A DNA stretch of 64,000 nucleotides. It comes from OLB7 sp966250335. GTDB lineage: Bacteria > Bacteroidota > Ignavibacteria > OLB7. The translations under genes and the position numbers were made by a program. Positions within the stretch are counted from its first letter, which is position 1. The number at the start of each line of letters is the position of its first letter. Location: positions 1 to 64,000 of the forward strand of contig CBINGZ010000008.1 in the NCBI GenBank assembly GCA_966250335.1, given 5' to 3'. The notes beneath the pieces were generated by a model. That model was given only the letters and a program-made list of their open reading frames with translations. It searched no databases and was not told the origin of the DNA. Shown piece by piece: positions 43,012 through 50,430 of the stretch.

Positions 43012-43857
43012 CTACCCCCCGTTGATGTCGAGCCTGCGCAACGCCCTGCCGTAGATGAAGGAGACGATCCCCCCCAGCAGGACTATCCATACTCCACTCC
43101 GAAGGAGCGCCGCGGTTACGGTGGCGGCGTCGGGACGGACGAGGAGCTTGGCCGGATAGTACATCATGACGGGGAAGGGCGTCAGCTCGACGATCGTCCG
43201 GGCCGGCTCCCCCCAGGCGCCGAGCGGGACCGCCCCGCCGCCGAAGATCAGGATCAGCAGCCCGGTCAGCCAGACCAGCCCGGTCGCCCGCTCCACCCAG
43301 AAGGTCGCAAGACCGGCGATCGCCTGGAGCGCGAAATAGAGGAGCGACCGGAGGAGGAACCCGACCAGAAAGAACGCGATCCCGAGCGGCGTCACCAGAA
43401 TCTCCCCCGAAGCCCACCACGCCACCAGAAACGCCGCGGGAAAGGCGACGAAGAACGACATGAGGGTATGGGCCACCACCCTGGAGAATCGTGCCAGGAG
43501 ATAATCGTACGGCCTGGCGAGCGTGATCACGATGTTCCCGCTGATCACATCGTTCTGGATGTCAAGCTGTACCTCGGTATGTACCGAGAAGTAGAGGATC
43601 TGTCCCCCTGCCAGGAACCATATCAGCTCCCCCCAGGTGAAGTTCTCCCCCGGGATGTCGACGGGGCCCGACGGATCTATCGTGATCTTCCATACCTGGA
43701 TGAGGACGTAGAAGAAGAGGACGATGGTGATGTTGCTCAGGACGAAGTCCCAGGCGTACGTCGTCATCTGCCGCAGCTCGGTGCGAAATATCGCGATGTA
43801 TTTGCCGATCTCCCGGAGGATTCTCCATCCGCCGCCGCGGGCTGTCGCTGTGGGCAT
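43012..43857 (-). CDS. ABC-2 type transporter permease
   Basis: A 281-residue inner-membrane protein with six predicted helices. The ABC-2 pattern is seen in GQILYFSVHTEVQLDIQNDVISGNIV followed by LARPYDYLLARF, typical of the daunorubicin-resistance/ABC-2 permease group. No ATPase gene is adjacent in the window, so the partner is elsewhere. It lies 57 bases after the DUF71 gene on the same strand and may share its transcript. Confidence 0.85.
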   Translation of the reverse strand: MPTATARGGGWRILREIGKYIAIFRTELRQMTTYAWDFVLSNITIVLFFYVLIQVWKITIDPSGPVDIPGENFTWGELIWFLAGGQILYFSVHTEVQLDIQNDVISGNIVITLARPYDYLLARFSRVVAHTLMSFFVAFPAAFLVAWWASGEILVTPLGIAFFLVGFLLRSLLYFALQAIAGLATFWVERATGLVWLTGLLILIFGGGAVPLGAWGEPARTIVELTPFPVMMYYPAKLLVRPDAATVTAALLRSGVWIVLLGGIVSFIYGRALRRLDINGG

Positions 43858-43914
43858 TCGAACGCTGATATGAATGTGAGGAACGCTGCACGGGGCGGGT
43901 CGGCCCCGGATCGG

Positions 43915-44577
43915 TCATCCCGCCGTCGTCACGTTCCAGAAATCGATCTCGAGCCCGACGCTCTGCGGGGTGGCGCGCCGTTCGGCGTGGGTCAGGACGA
44001 TCTCCCCCGTCATGAGGGGACCGCTCCTGACGAACGTATGGTACTCGCCGTTCTCGCCGCACGGGTCGATCCCCAGCTCCGCCAGGTGGTCGATGAACTC
44101 CCGGTCGACCTCCCGTCCCAGATATTTCTCGTCGATCCTTCTGTCGATCATGATGATCGTCGACTTCATCGTGCGGAACTGTTCCTCGATCAGAAGATCG
44201 GGAGGAATTCCCCAGAGCGGAAAGACTCCCCTGATGTCGAAATCTGCCGTGACCCCCTCGAACCAGTCGCGATGCTCGCGCAGATGAACGTCGCCGAAGA
44301 TCCCCCGGGTGATGCCGCTGCTTCTGATATCGAACAGAACGTTCCTCAGCTCGCGCTCGTAGGTCGCATAGCTCGCCCGGACCTTCAGCAGCGGGATCTC
44401 CACCAGCGCCGCCTGCTCCTCGATCAGTTCGGGGGGGAGACGATGGGACATCACAAGCTCGGTTTCCGTGTCGATGAAGACCACCAGCAGATCGCACTCC
44501 AGCCCCGCCTGCACGGCCCTGTGGAGAGCGTAGTGGGAATCCTTCCCCCCCGACCACATCGCGAACGCGCGGCTCAT
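43915..44577 (-). CDS. DUF71 / diphthine-ammonia ligase-like ATP pyrophosphatase
   Basis: A 220-residue N-type ATP-pyrophosphatase. The PP-loop SGGKDS (residues 9-14) and the DUF71 block PCGENGEYHTFV near the end are diagnostic of COG2102, whose eukaryotic and archaeal members amidate diphthine. Bacteria lack diphthamide, so the bacterial members must have another substrate; a cobalamin-related role has been proposed for some. The start overlaps the BFD-like gene by 4 bases (ATGA), implying translational coupling with an iron-sulfur protein. Confidence 0.85.
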   Translation of the reverse strand: MSRAFAMWSGGKDSHYALHRAVQAGLECDLLVVFIDTETELVMSHRLPPELIEEQAALVEIPLLKVRASYATYERELRNVLFDIRSSGITRGIFGDVHLREHRDWFEGVTADFDIRGVFPLWGIPPDLLIEEQFRTMKSTIIMIDRRIDEKYLGREVDREFIDHLAELGIDPCGENGEYHTFVRSGPLMTGEIVLTHAERRATPQSVGLEIDFWNVTTAG

Positions 44578-44837
44578 GAGGTTCCTCCCGGAGTCTCATC
44601 GGTCGGGGCGAGCCCGGAGCGTAGGAGAAGCGCCGCCGATTCGGAGGGACCGAGCACCGGCAGGTCGGTCTCGCCGGTCATGAGCGCCCGCTGCATGTAG
44701 GGGATGCAGAGCCCGCATCCGCTCCCCAGCGACGAATAGACGCGGAGATCGGCCACGGAGGAGCAGCCGTGCCTTCGCGCCAGAGGGAGCGCGTCGGAGA
44801 ACCTGACGTTCATGCAGATGCAGCGATCGACAGCCAT
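44574..44837 (-). CDS. BFD-like [2Fe-2S] ferredoxin
   Basis: An 87-residue protein. Cys6-x-Cys8 and Cys41-x-x-Cys44 (CIC, CGLC) give the four-cysteine ligand set of bacterioferritin-associated-ferredoxin-type [2Fe-2S] domains, with the helical VADLRVYSSLGSGCGLC signature between. ATG 44837 is used since MAVDRCIC puts the ligands at the normal distance; an upstream start at 44933 is possible. The stop overlaps the DUF71 start. A perfect palindrome 104 bases upstream may regulate it. Confidence 0.75.
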   Translation of the reverse strand: MAVDRCICMNVRFSDALPLARRHGCSSVADLRVYSSLGSGCGLCIPYMQRALMTGETDLPVLGPSESAALLLRSGLAPTDETPGGTS

Positions 44838-44940
44838 GAAAGGGGGAAGAGATCGAAGGCCGGCGGCCGGACCGCCGCAGGCGGACCGAATATGCGCAAC
44901 CGGGGCGGAACACCAAGCCGTCGGGAAAATCAACCACCCG

Positions 44941-44958
44941 ATGTACCCTTGGGTACAT
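44941..44958. promoter_or_regulatory. Perfect 18-bp palindrome, candidate operator
   Basis: ATGTACCCTTGGGTACAT has two perfect 8-base arms around TT. It lies between the divergent BFD-like and small-membrane-protein genes, 22 bases upstream of the TAAGTTTG box. It is well placed for a dimeric regulator acting on both sides. Confidence 0.55.
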
Positions 44959-44980
44959 GATCAACCCCCGGACCGAACGG

Positions 44981-44988
44981 TAAGTTTG
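44981..44988 (+). promoter_or_regulatory. Bacteroidota -7 box TAAGTTTG
   Basis: TAAGTTTG, preceded by CGG, is identical to the box in both collar-module promoters. It ends 24 bases before the ATG at 45013, giving a very short leader that carries the GGAGG ribosome binding site. Confidence 0.5.
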
Positions 44989-45012
44989 CTACCGTACAAA
45001 CGGGAGGACGCC

Positions 45013-45132
45013 ATGCTGCACGGAGAACATTTCATGAGGACGCTGATCATCCAGAGCATTATCGCATTCGTGCTGGCGCTCGTGCTGTTCGGTATACTGG
45101 TCGTTATCACCGAATCGGCGTTCGCCCGCTGA
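45013..45132 (+). CDS. 39-residue single-span membrane protein
   Basis: MLHGEHFMRTLIIQSIIAFV opens the protein; one membrane helix covers about residues 9-33 and a short ITESAFAR tail follows. GGGAGG lies 5-6 bases before ATG and a TAAGTTTG box just upstream, so expression signals are unusually good for so short a frame. It could be a small subunit of a membrane complex, an inner-membrane regulator or a toxin; I recognise no family. The frame is open upstream to 44812, but that extension crosses the promoter and the opposite gene. Confidence 0.6.
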   Translation: MLHGEHFMRTLIIQSIIAFVLALVLFGILVVITESAFAR

Positions 45133-45194
45133 GAGAGCGCCGGAACTTCCGGTCGATCCCGAGTCACCCTGGAATCATCCCCAGCCTATACACG

Positions 45195-45374
45195 ATGACA
45201 CAACGCACGACGATATCCACACCGAATCCGGATCTCTTCGCCTTTTTCCTGTGCGGTCTGTTCGGCGGCATGCCGATGCCCCCTGCACCGGCGCGTGAGC
45301 CCGCGGAACATCTCGTCGGCGAGAACGAGGCGGAGGTCCGTAACGGATCGAACGGACTGAAACGGGCCGCCTGA
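45195..45374 (+). CDS. Possible 59-residue protein before the STAND gene
   Basis: The frame runs from ATG 45195 to TGA 45372-45374 and ends 9 bases before the STAND NTPase start. It has a short hydrophobic patch (LFAFFLCGLFGG) and a charged C-terminus. No ribosome binding site or family is visible. It may be a leader or small partner, or chance. Confidence 0.3.
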   Translation: MTQRTTISTPNPDLFAFFLCGLFGGMPMPPAPAREPAEHLVGENEAEVRNGSNGLKRAA

Positions 45375-45383
45375 CCCACACAC

Positions 45384-46460
45384 ATGCCAGAGTTCAATAA
45401 CAGCAACAACATGGTCGGCCGGAAATCATCGACGGAGGCAACCGGCCCCGGAAACCTGCAACGCCTCATCTCCCGCTCCCGGCTGCTGGATCGGCTCAAC
45501 GACGGCGCATGTCGCCGCCTCACGCTGATCTCGGCCCCGACGGGCTCCGGCAAGACAACGCTGCTGCGCGACTGGGTTCGCAGAAGCAGCATTCCCGCCG
45601 TGATGGTCTCCCTCACGCGCGGACACAACGAACCGCAGCGATTCCTCCAGGAACTCGACGGAGCCGTCAGACGACTCTCGTTCGATCACAACGAACGGCT
45701 CCGCGCGGGGGGCGGGCTCTGGATGAATCAGATGGTGACATGCTCGGTCAACAGAATGGCGGCGATCCCCTTCGACTTCGCCGTCGTGCTCGACAACGTC
45801 CATATGCTCGATACCCCGGCAACCCGCAACGCCCTGGTCGATCTGGTGGAGTACCTCCCCCCCTGCGCGCACCTGGTCCTTTCGACGCAGGAGGAACCGG
45901 AGATCCCGCTCCCGCGGATGCGGGTGCGCCGCCAGGTGGTCGAGCTCCGCGCCGCCGATCTGGCGTTCACGCTCGAGGAGACGACGGAATATCTGAAGGA
46001 TCGCGCCGCCGCCGTCACCGCCGAGGTGATGGGAGCGATCCACCGCAGGACGGAGGGATGGATCAACGGCATCAGGCTCGCCGCGCAGGAGCTTCGGAGC
46101 TGCTCCGACTGCGCCGGCGGCGGCAGACAGGTGACGGGAACGGCTCCCTTCATCGCGACATGGTTCGAGGCGGAGGTCCTCTCCACGCAGCCGAGCGACA
46201 TCGTGCAGTTCCTGATGCGCACCAGCCCCCTGGAGGAGCTGACGGCATCGGAATGCGATAGAGTAACGGGACGCCGGGACGGACGGCTCCTGCTGGCCCG
46301 CCTGGAACGGAAGAACCTCTTCCTTGACCCGCTGGACGACGAGAGGACGAGATACAGATACCACGGGCTCTTCCGGGAGTTTCTCATCGACAGGATGCGC
46401 CGGACGGCCGGCGATTCATATCACACAACGCCGGCGGGGCGGATCGCGGAACGACCGTGA
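45384..46460 (+). CDS. MalT-type STAND NTPase lacking TPR and LuxR DNA-binding domains
   Basis: A 358-residue protein. Walker A is APTGSGKTTL (residues 51-60), Walker B-like FAVVLDNVHML follows, then the arm region with TEGWINGIRLAAQEL and the winged-helix boundary DDERTRYRYHGLFREFL. In MalT and its relatives this module is the first 350 residues of a ~900-residue activator that continues into TPR-like and LuxR-type HTH parts. Here it ends naturally after the NTPase/WH module. Either the output domain was lost or the protein acts on a partner. DinB follows 31 bases downstream. Confidence 0.8.
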   Translation: MPEFNNSNNMVGRKSSTEATGPGNLQRLISRSRLLDRLNDGACRRLTLISAPTGSGKTTLLRDWVRRSSIPAVMVSLTRGHNEPQRFLQELDGAVRRLSFDHNERLRAGGGLWMNQMVTCSVNRMAAIPFDFAVVLDNVHMLDTPATRNALVDLVEYLPPCAHLVLSTQEEPEIPLPRMRVRRQVVELRAADLAFTLEETTEYLKDRAAAVTAEVMGAIHRRTEGWINGIRLAAQELRSCSDCAGGGRQVTGTAPFIATWFEAEVLSTQPSDIVQFLMRTSPLEELTASECDRVTGRRDGRLLLARLERKNLFLDPLDDERTRYRYHGLFREFLIDRMRRTAGDSYHTTPAGRIAERP

Positions 46461-46491
46461 ACCGACGCCGGGAACCGAGGAAGCGAACACA

Positions 46492-47160
46492 ATGGAAATG
46501 ACGAGCAGCATGAACAGAACCAGCAGGAACGGAATGAACATGTCGGGCGGGAGCGCGCGGAGCACAGCTCCGGCCGTCAGGCCCGGGTCGGCCGGGATGC
46601 CCTCCGATCCGTATCTCGCCACGATCCATGAGGACGCCCGCCGGGTGATCCTCAGAACCCGCCATCTGACGTCGAAGCTGACGCCGGCGGAGATGGCATG
46701 GTCCGCCTCGCCGACATCATGGAGCATCGCGCAGTGTATCGATCACCTGATCGTGACCGGCGACGTCTACTACCCGCGCGTCCGCGCCGCCATCGAGGAG
46801 GGACGCCGCAGGGGACAGATCGCCCCGAGCGGGACGTTCCGGGGAACACGGTTCGGACGCTGGTTCATCTACTCGGCGGGACCGGGAGCCCGCATCCGGA
46901 TCAAGGCGCGCCCCGTCTTCCAGCCCTCCGCGAACCCCGCCGCCGACGTGACGGAGAGGTTCACGGCGCAGCAGGAGACCCTCCTTCAGCTCATCAGGGA
47001 CGCCGAGGGTCTCGACCTGCGCGGGATCATCATCACCTCCCCCCTCAGCCGCTTCATCAAGCTGACGCTGGGTGAATGCCTCCAGATGATGGTAGCCCAC
47101 CAGGAACGCCACATCCTCCAGGCAAACCGCATCTCGGTCGCCCGCGGCGGGGTGGAGTGA
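46492..47160 (+). CDS. DinB-superfamily four-helix protein
   Basis: A 222-residue protein with a polar 35-residue N-terminal extension. The DinB fold is indicated by SPTSWSIAQCIDHLIVTGD and LGECLQMMVAHQERHILQ, whose histidines form the metal-binding triad of the family. Members include thiol-dependent S-transferases and proteins of unknown activity; no substrate can be assigned. The start at ATG 46492 lies just after the STAND gene. Confidence 0.85.
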   Translation: MEMTSSMNRTSRNGMNMSGGSARSTAPAVRPGSAGMPSDPYLATIHEDARRVILRTRHLTSKLTPAEMAWSASPTSWSIAQCIDHLIVTGDVYYPRVRAAIEEGRRRGQIAPSGTFRGTRFGRWFIYSAGPGARIRIKARPVFQPSANPAADVTERFTAQQETLLQLIRDAEGLDLRGIIITSPLSRFIKLTLGECLQMMVAHQERHILQANRISVARGGVE

Positions 47161-47227
47161 TAGATCTGATCGAGAGCGTTTGAGAGGAAACGGACGGCGA
47201 CCGCCGCGAGGGTGAAAATGGTCGCGC

Positions 47228-48403
47228 TCAGTCGATCAGCACAATGCGATATTCATGTTCGTCGGGGGGAATGTCGATCATGGTGGCGGGGGACCCGAAG
47301 GTCAGATCGGAAACGTAGGTGCTTCCCCTGAAGAGCCGCGCCTTTCTTCCGGCCAGATGGGGGGTGGAGAGCACCAGCGTCAGCGGGAGCGTGTAGCGCG
47401 GGTCGGTCCTCCCGTCGGTGAGAACCATTTTGAACCCGTACGTCCCCCCGATCGAATCGAGCATCTCCACCGCCGTGACGCTCGCCCGACTCCGCTCACG
47501 GACGTAAAGCGTCGCCTCGTTGAAGGAGGCGGCCCAGAGATCCCGCTCCGCGATCGCCTGCAGGTCGGTCTCGAACTTCTCTTCGCGATATGTCCCGCCG
47601 TGTCCGTTCTTTATCTCGTGATAGGTCGCAATGATCCATGCCGTCCGTTTCACGGTCTCATCCAGGAAGGGGATCAGTTCGTCGGTGCCGTGGATCGTCG
47701 TTGCGATCTTCTCGAACTCGTAGTTCTGAACGATGAGCGAGGGGAGCTGGAACCAGTCCTCCGGTTCGAGTTCGTCGAAGGGAACGATGTAGGGATCGGC
47801 GATATGCGATATATGATGGCGCCGCGCCGCAAGGAATCCCGCATCCTCCACCGCCCGGCGTGTCTTCGGATCGTAGCAGAAATCCCCCGGATACGCGTAG
47901 GCGATCGGGTTCAGTCCCAGACTGTCCAGGGTCCGCCGGCAGCGGGCGAACGACGCGTAGGCCTCCTGGTACGTCAGGGAATCGTGGTTCAGATGCAGAT
48001 AGCCGTGGCCGAAGAATCGGACGCCGTGCTTCGCGTAGATCTCACGCATGTAGTTGAACGCCCCCTCCGGCATGGGACCGTTCCCGCTGTCGAAATCCAT
48101 CGGAATATCGTACTGCTTCAGTTTCTCCAGCACCCGCTCCTGCGATTCGGAGACCGGCCAGCACCAGCCGTGATCGTAGGTGAGCGAGATCGCCCCCGCA
48201 TGGTCGTCGCGCCACTTGGCGATCCGCACCTCGACCGGCCGCTCCGTCTGGCGCTCGATGGCCGGAACGAACGTAAGGATCTCCTCCTCCGGTCCCGTCG
48301 GTTTCAGCTCGGAACATCCGCAGACGAACGAGAGCAGGACAAGCGCCGTGAACAACCGACGGCGGGAGATGCCGCTTACCGGGAGAAGGAATCCGGACGC
48401 CAT
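47228..48403 (-). CDS. Polysaccharide-deacetylase-like (CE4/NodB fold) lipoprotein
   Basis: A 391-residue exported protein. ATG 48403 is preceded by AGAGG; the signal peptide ends in a lipobox near Cys30 (FVCGC). Motif 1 is SLTYDHG (Asp77-His78 instead of the usual Asp-Asp), motif 2 is His133-x-x-x-His137 (GHGYLH), and AYPGDFCYD replaces the usual RxPY motif. The metal triad can still form (Asp77/His78, His133, His137), but the changed catalytic Asp makes normal deacetylation uncertain. The C-terminal 130 residues form a separate beta-rich domain. Confidence 0.75.
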   Translation of the reverse strand: MASGFLLPVSGISRRRLFTALVLLSFVCGCSELKPTGPEEEILTFVPAIERQTERPVEVRIAKWRDDHAGAISLTYDHGWCWPVSESQERVLEKLKQYDIPMDFDSGNGPMPEGAFNYMREIYAKHGVRFFGHGYLHLNHDSLTYQEAYASFARCRRTLDSLGLNPIAYAYPGDFCYDPKTRRAVEDAGFLAARRHHISHIADPYIVPFDELEPEDWFQLPSLIVQNYEFEKIATTIHGTDELIPFLDETVKRTAWIIATYHEIKNGHGGTYREEKFETDLQAIAERDLWAASFNEATLYVRERSRASVTAVEMLDSIGGTYGFKMVLTDGRTDPRYTLPLTLVLSTPHLAGRKARLFRGSTYVSDLTFGSPATMIDIPPDEHEYRIVLID

Positions 48404-48637
48404 GAGGACCTCTGATGGTTGAATGCTCCGATACCACGGAGATCGTCCTTCGACGAATCTGAGAGAGCGACTCCGCGCACACACGCAATAGACACCGGAT
48501 CGGGACATTCTTCTCAGAGGGGCGAAAAAAAGGGGTGATACGATCCGATAACATGCCGGATACGGAAGAGGAGCTCCCCGACGCCGTCGCCGGAAAGCTC
48601 CTCTCTCAGGGAACCGCACAACCAACCACGGCTTCAA

Positions 48638-50308
48638 TTATCGCGCCACGACAAACCGGCGCGATAGATTCTTCCGTCCGTCGAACACTCTCATGACGTA
48701 GATCCCCGCCGGCAGAGAGGAGACGTCGATCTCGACACGCCCCTCTCCTTCACCGATATCGAGGATCGAAGCCTCCACGCGACGGCCGCGGATATCCTCC
48801 ACGACCGCCGAACGTAGGGCACGACCCGACGGATATCGCACAGTGATACGATCACGCGCCGGGTTCGGAACGATAGGAAGCTCGCCGTTCCTGGAATCGT
48901 CGGGCGCCGTCGGTCCGACCGCTGAAAGTTCTCCGGTAAGGAGCGTCCGGGGCGGGCTCTTTCCGTCGATCAGGACGAGCGCGGGCTCTCCCTCGACCGA
49001 AGGGGTGCTTTCCATCCAGACGGTTCCCTGATCATCCATATCGATAAACGAGACATTATTGTGGGGGATGCCGGAGTTCTCCGCCGTGTAGTGCCACCAG
49101 CGCTCGCCGTCGAATCGCGCAAGCCCTCCTTCCAGGGTCTCCCCTCCGAAGGTCTCTCCCGTCAGACCGAGCCAGATATCGCCGTTCGGACCGTAGAGGG
49201 CGCCGGACCGCTCCCTGCCGATGAGGCCCGAGTCGGGCGAATATCTGTGCGCGATAAGTCCATCGAACCGGACCACTCCTCCGGCCAGCAGCCAGATGCC
49301 GTTGGCGGGGTCGGCGTCGACGGGATCGACCGTGCCGGCGCCGTCCTCTCTGAAGAGGTCGCTCGAATAGACGGTCCAGTAGGTCCCGTCGAATCGGACG
49401 AGGGAGCCCTCCCCCCCGATCCAGATCGCCCCTTCACGATCGATGATCGCCCTCCCCCGCTCGCTCTCCGGGAGTTCGGAGTTGGAGGAGTCGTAGATCC
49501 TCCAGCTCGTCCCGTCGAACCGGAGCAGACCCGAAGCGCCGACCACCCAGAGATCGCCCCGCGAGGAGACAAGGGCTCGTGAGCCATGAACCGCGCCGTA
49601 CCGGAGCGATGCCGCCATCTCTCCGGTGAACCCGCTCATCGCATCGGCTTCCGAGAAAACCGACCATGCGCCCCCGGTAAACCTGACGATCGCCGGATCC
49701 TCCCCGCCGAACACCGTCCAGACCGAACCGGAGCTGTCGAGGGCGATCCCCGCCGCCGACAGTTCGCGGCGCCTGTCGAGACCGAACGGCCAGGGGTAGG
49801 AGGTCCAGTCGGTTCCGTCGAAGCTGCGGAGGGAATCTCCGCCGCCGAACCACGCGACGCCATTTCTCCGATCGAGGGCGAAGAACCCTCCGGGATATGG
49901 AGAGTGATGTCGTGTGAAGACCTTCCATCCCTTCCGTTCCCGCACGACGATCCGAAGGGTGTCGCGGGCGACCGAAGGACCGTTGACCGCTTCTATCACA
50001 ACCTGATATTCACCCTGCGCGACCGGCTCCACGAGTCTGAGCTCGGCCACAGCCGTGTCGGTGTAGGGAAGGTTGATCCGATCGGGCTTGATCGCCACCG
50101 TCGCCGACGCCAGCGCCGGAACGGTCGCGCTCAGAAACACCGACGACTTGAAATCGACCTCCGCCGTCACGATGATCCGGAACATGGCCCGTTCACCGTC
50201 GACCTCGATCTGCCGGGGAACGGCGGTCACCATGAACGGCTGCGAGAGAACCGTCCCGACGGCCGACGGGATCAGCACAAAAAGCAGCAGGATGACCTTT
50301 TTTATCAT
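48638..50308 (-). CDS. T9SS-secreted beta-propeller protein (copy 1)
   Basis: A 556-residue exported protein. I start it at ATG 50308 (MIKKVILLLFVLI), which opens directly on the signal peptide; ATG 50326 is also possible. After a 90-residue beta domain come propeller-type repeats of the form RFDGTxWxxY with GxIWxG between (about residues 130-450), like the two-component-regulator propeller repeats. The C-terminus (VPNPARDRITVRY ... SLPAGIYVMRVFDGRKN) is a type A T9SS sorting domain, so it should be exported through the outer membrane and anchored or released. A paralogue lies next upstream. No enzyme motif. Confidence 0.85.
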   Translation of the reverse strand: MIKKVILLLFVLIPSAVGTVLSQPFMVTAVPRQIEVDGERAMFRIIVTAEVDFKSSVFLSATVPALASATVAIKPDRINLPYTDTAVAELRLVEPVAQGEYQVVIEAVNGPSVARDTLRIVVRERKGWKVFTRHHSPYPGGFFALDRRNGVAWFGGGDSLRSFDGTDWTSYPWPFGLDRRRELSAAGIALDSSGSVWTVFGGEDPAIVRFTGGAWSVFSEADAMSGFTGEMAASLRYGAVHGSRALVSSRGDLWVVGASGLLRFDGTSWRIYDSSNSELPESERGRAIIDREGAIWIGGEGSLVRFDGTYWTVYSSDLFREDGAGTVDPVDADPANGIWLLAGGVVRFDGLIAHRYSPDSGLIGRERSGALYGPNGDIWLGLTGETFGGETLEGGLARFDGERWWHYTAENSGIPHNNVSFIDMDDQGTVWMESTPSVEGEPALVLIDGKSPPRTLLTGELSAVGPTAPDDSRNGELPIVPNPARDRITVRYPSGRALRSAVVEDIRGRRVEASILDIGEGEGRVEIDVSSLPAGIYVMRVFDGRKNLSRRFVVAR

Positions 50309-50430
50309 GACGAGATCTATCTGCATGAGGTTGACGAAACCGCCCGGGGCCCGGGTCGCGCGGAAGGGAGAGGCCGGAGCCGCCTCCCTTCCCGCGACGT
50401 CGAGTGGTTACACGAAGTCGAACATCAGGT

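Noticed and set aside
45140..45152. CCGGAACTTCCGG palindrome as a terminator for the 39-residue gene
   Set aside because: The stem is only six base pairs and no T-tract follows.
45164..45628. 154-codon minus-strand frame
   Set aside because: It is antisense to the start of the STAND gene and has no domain.
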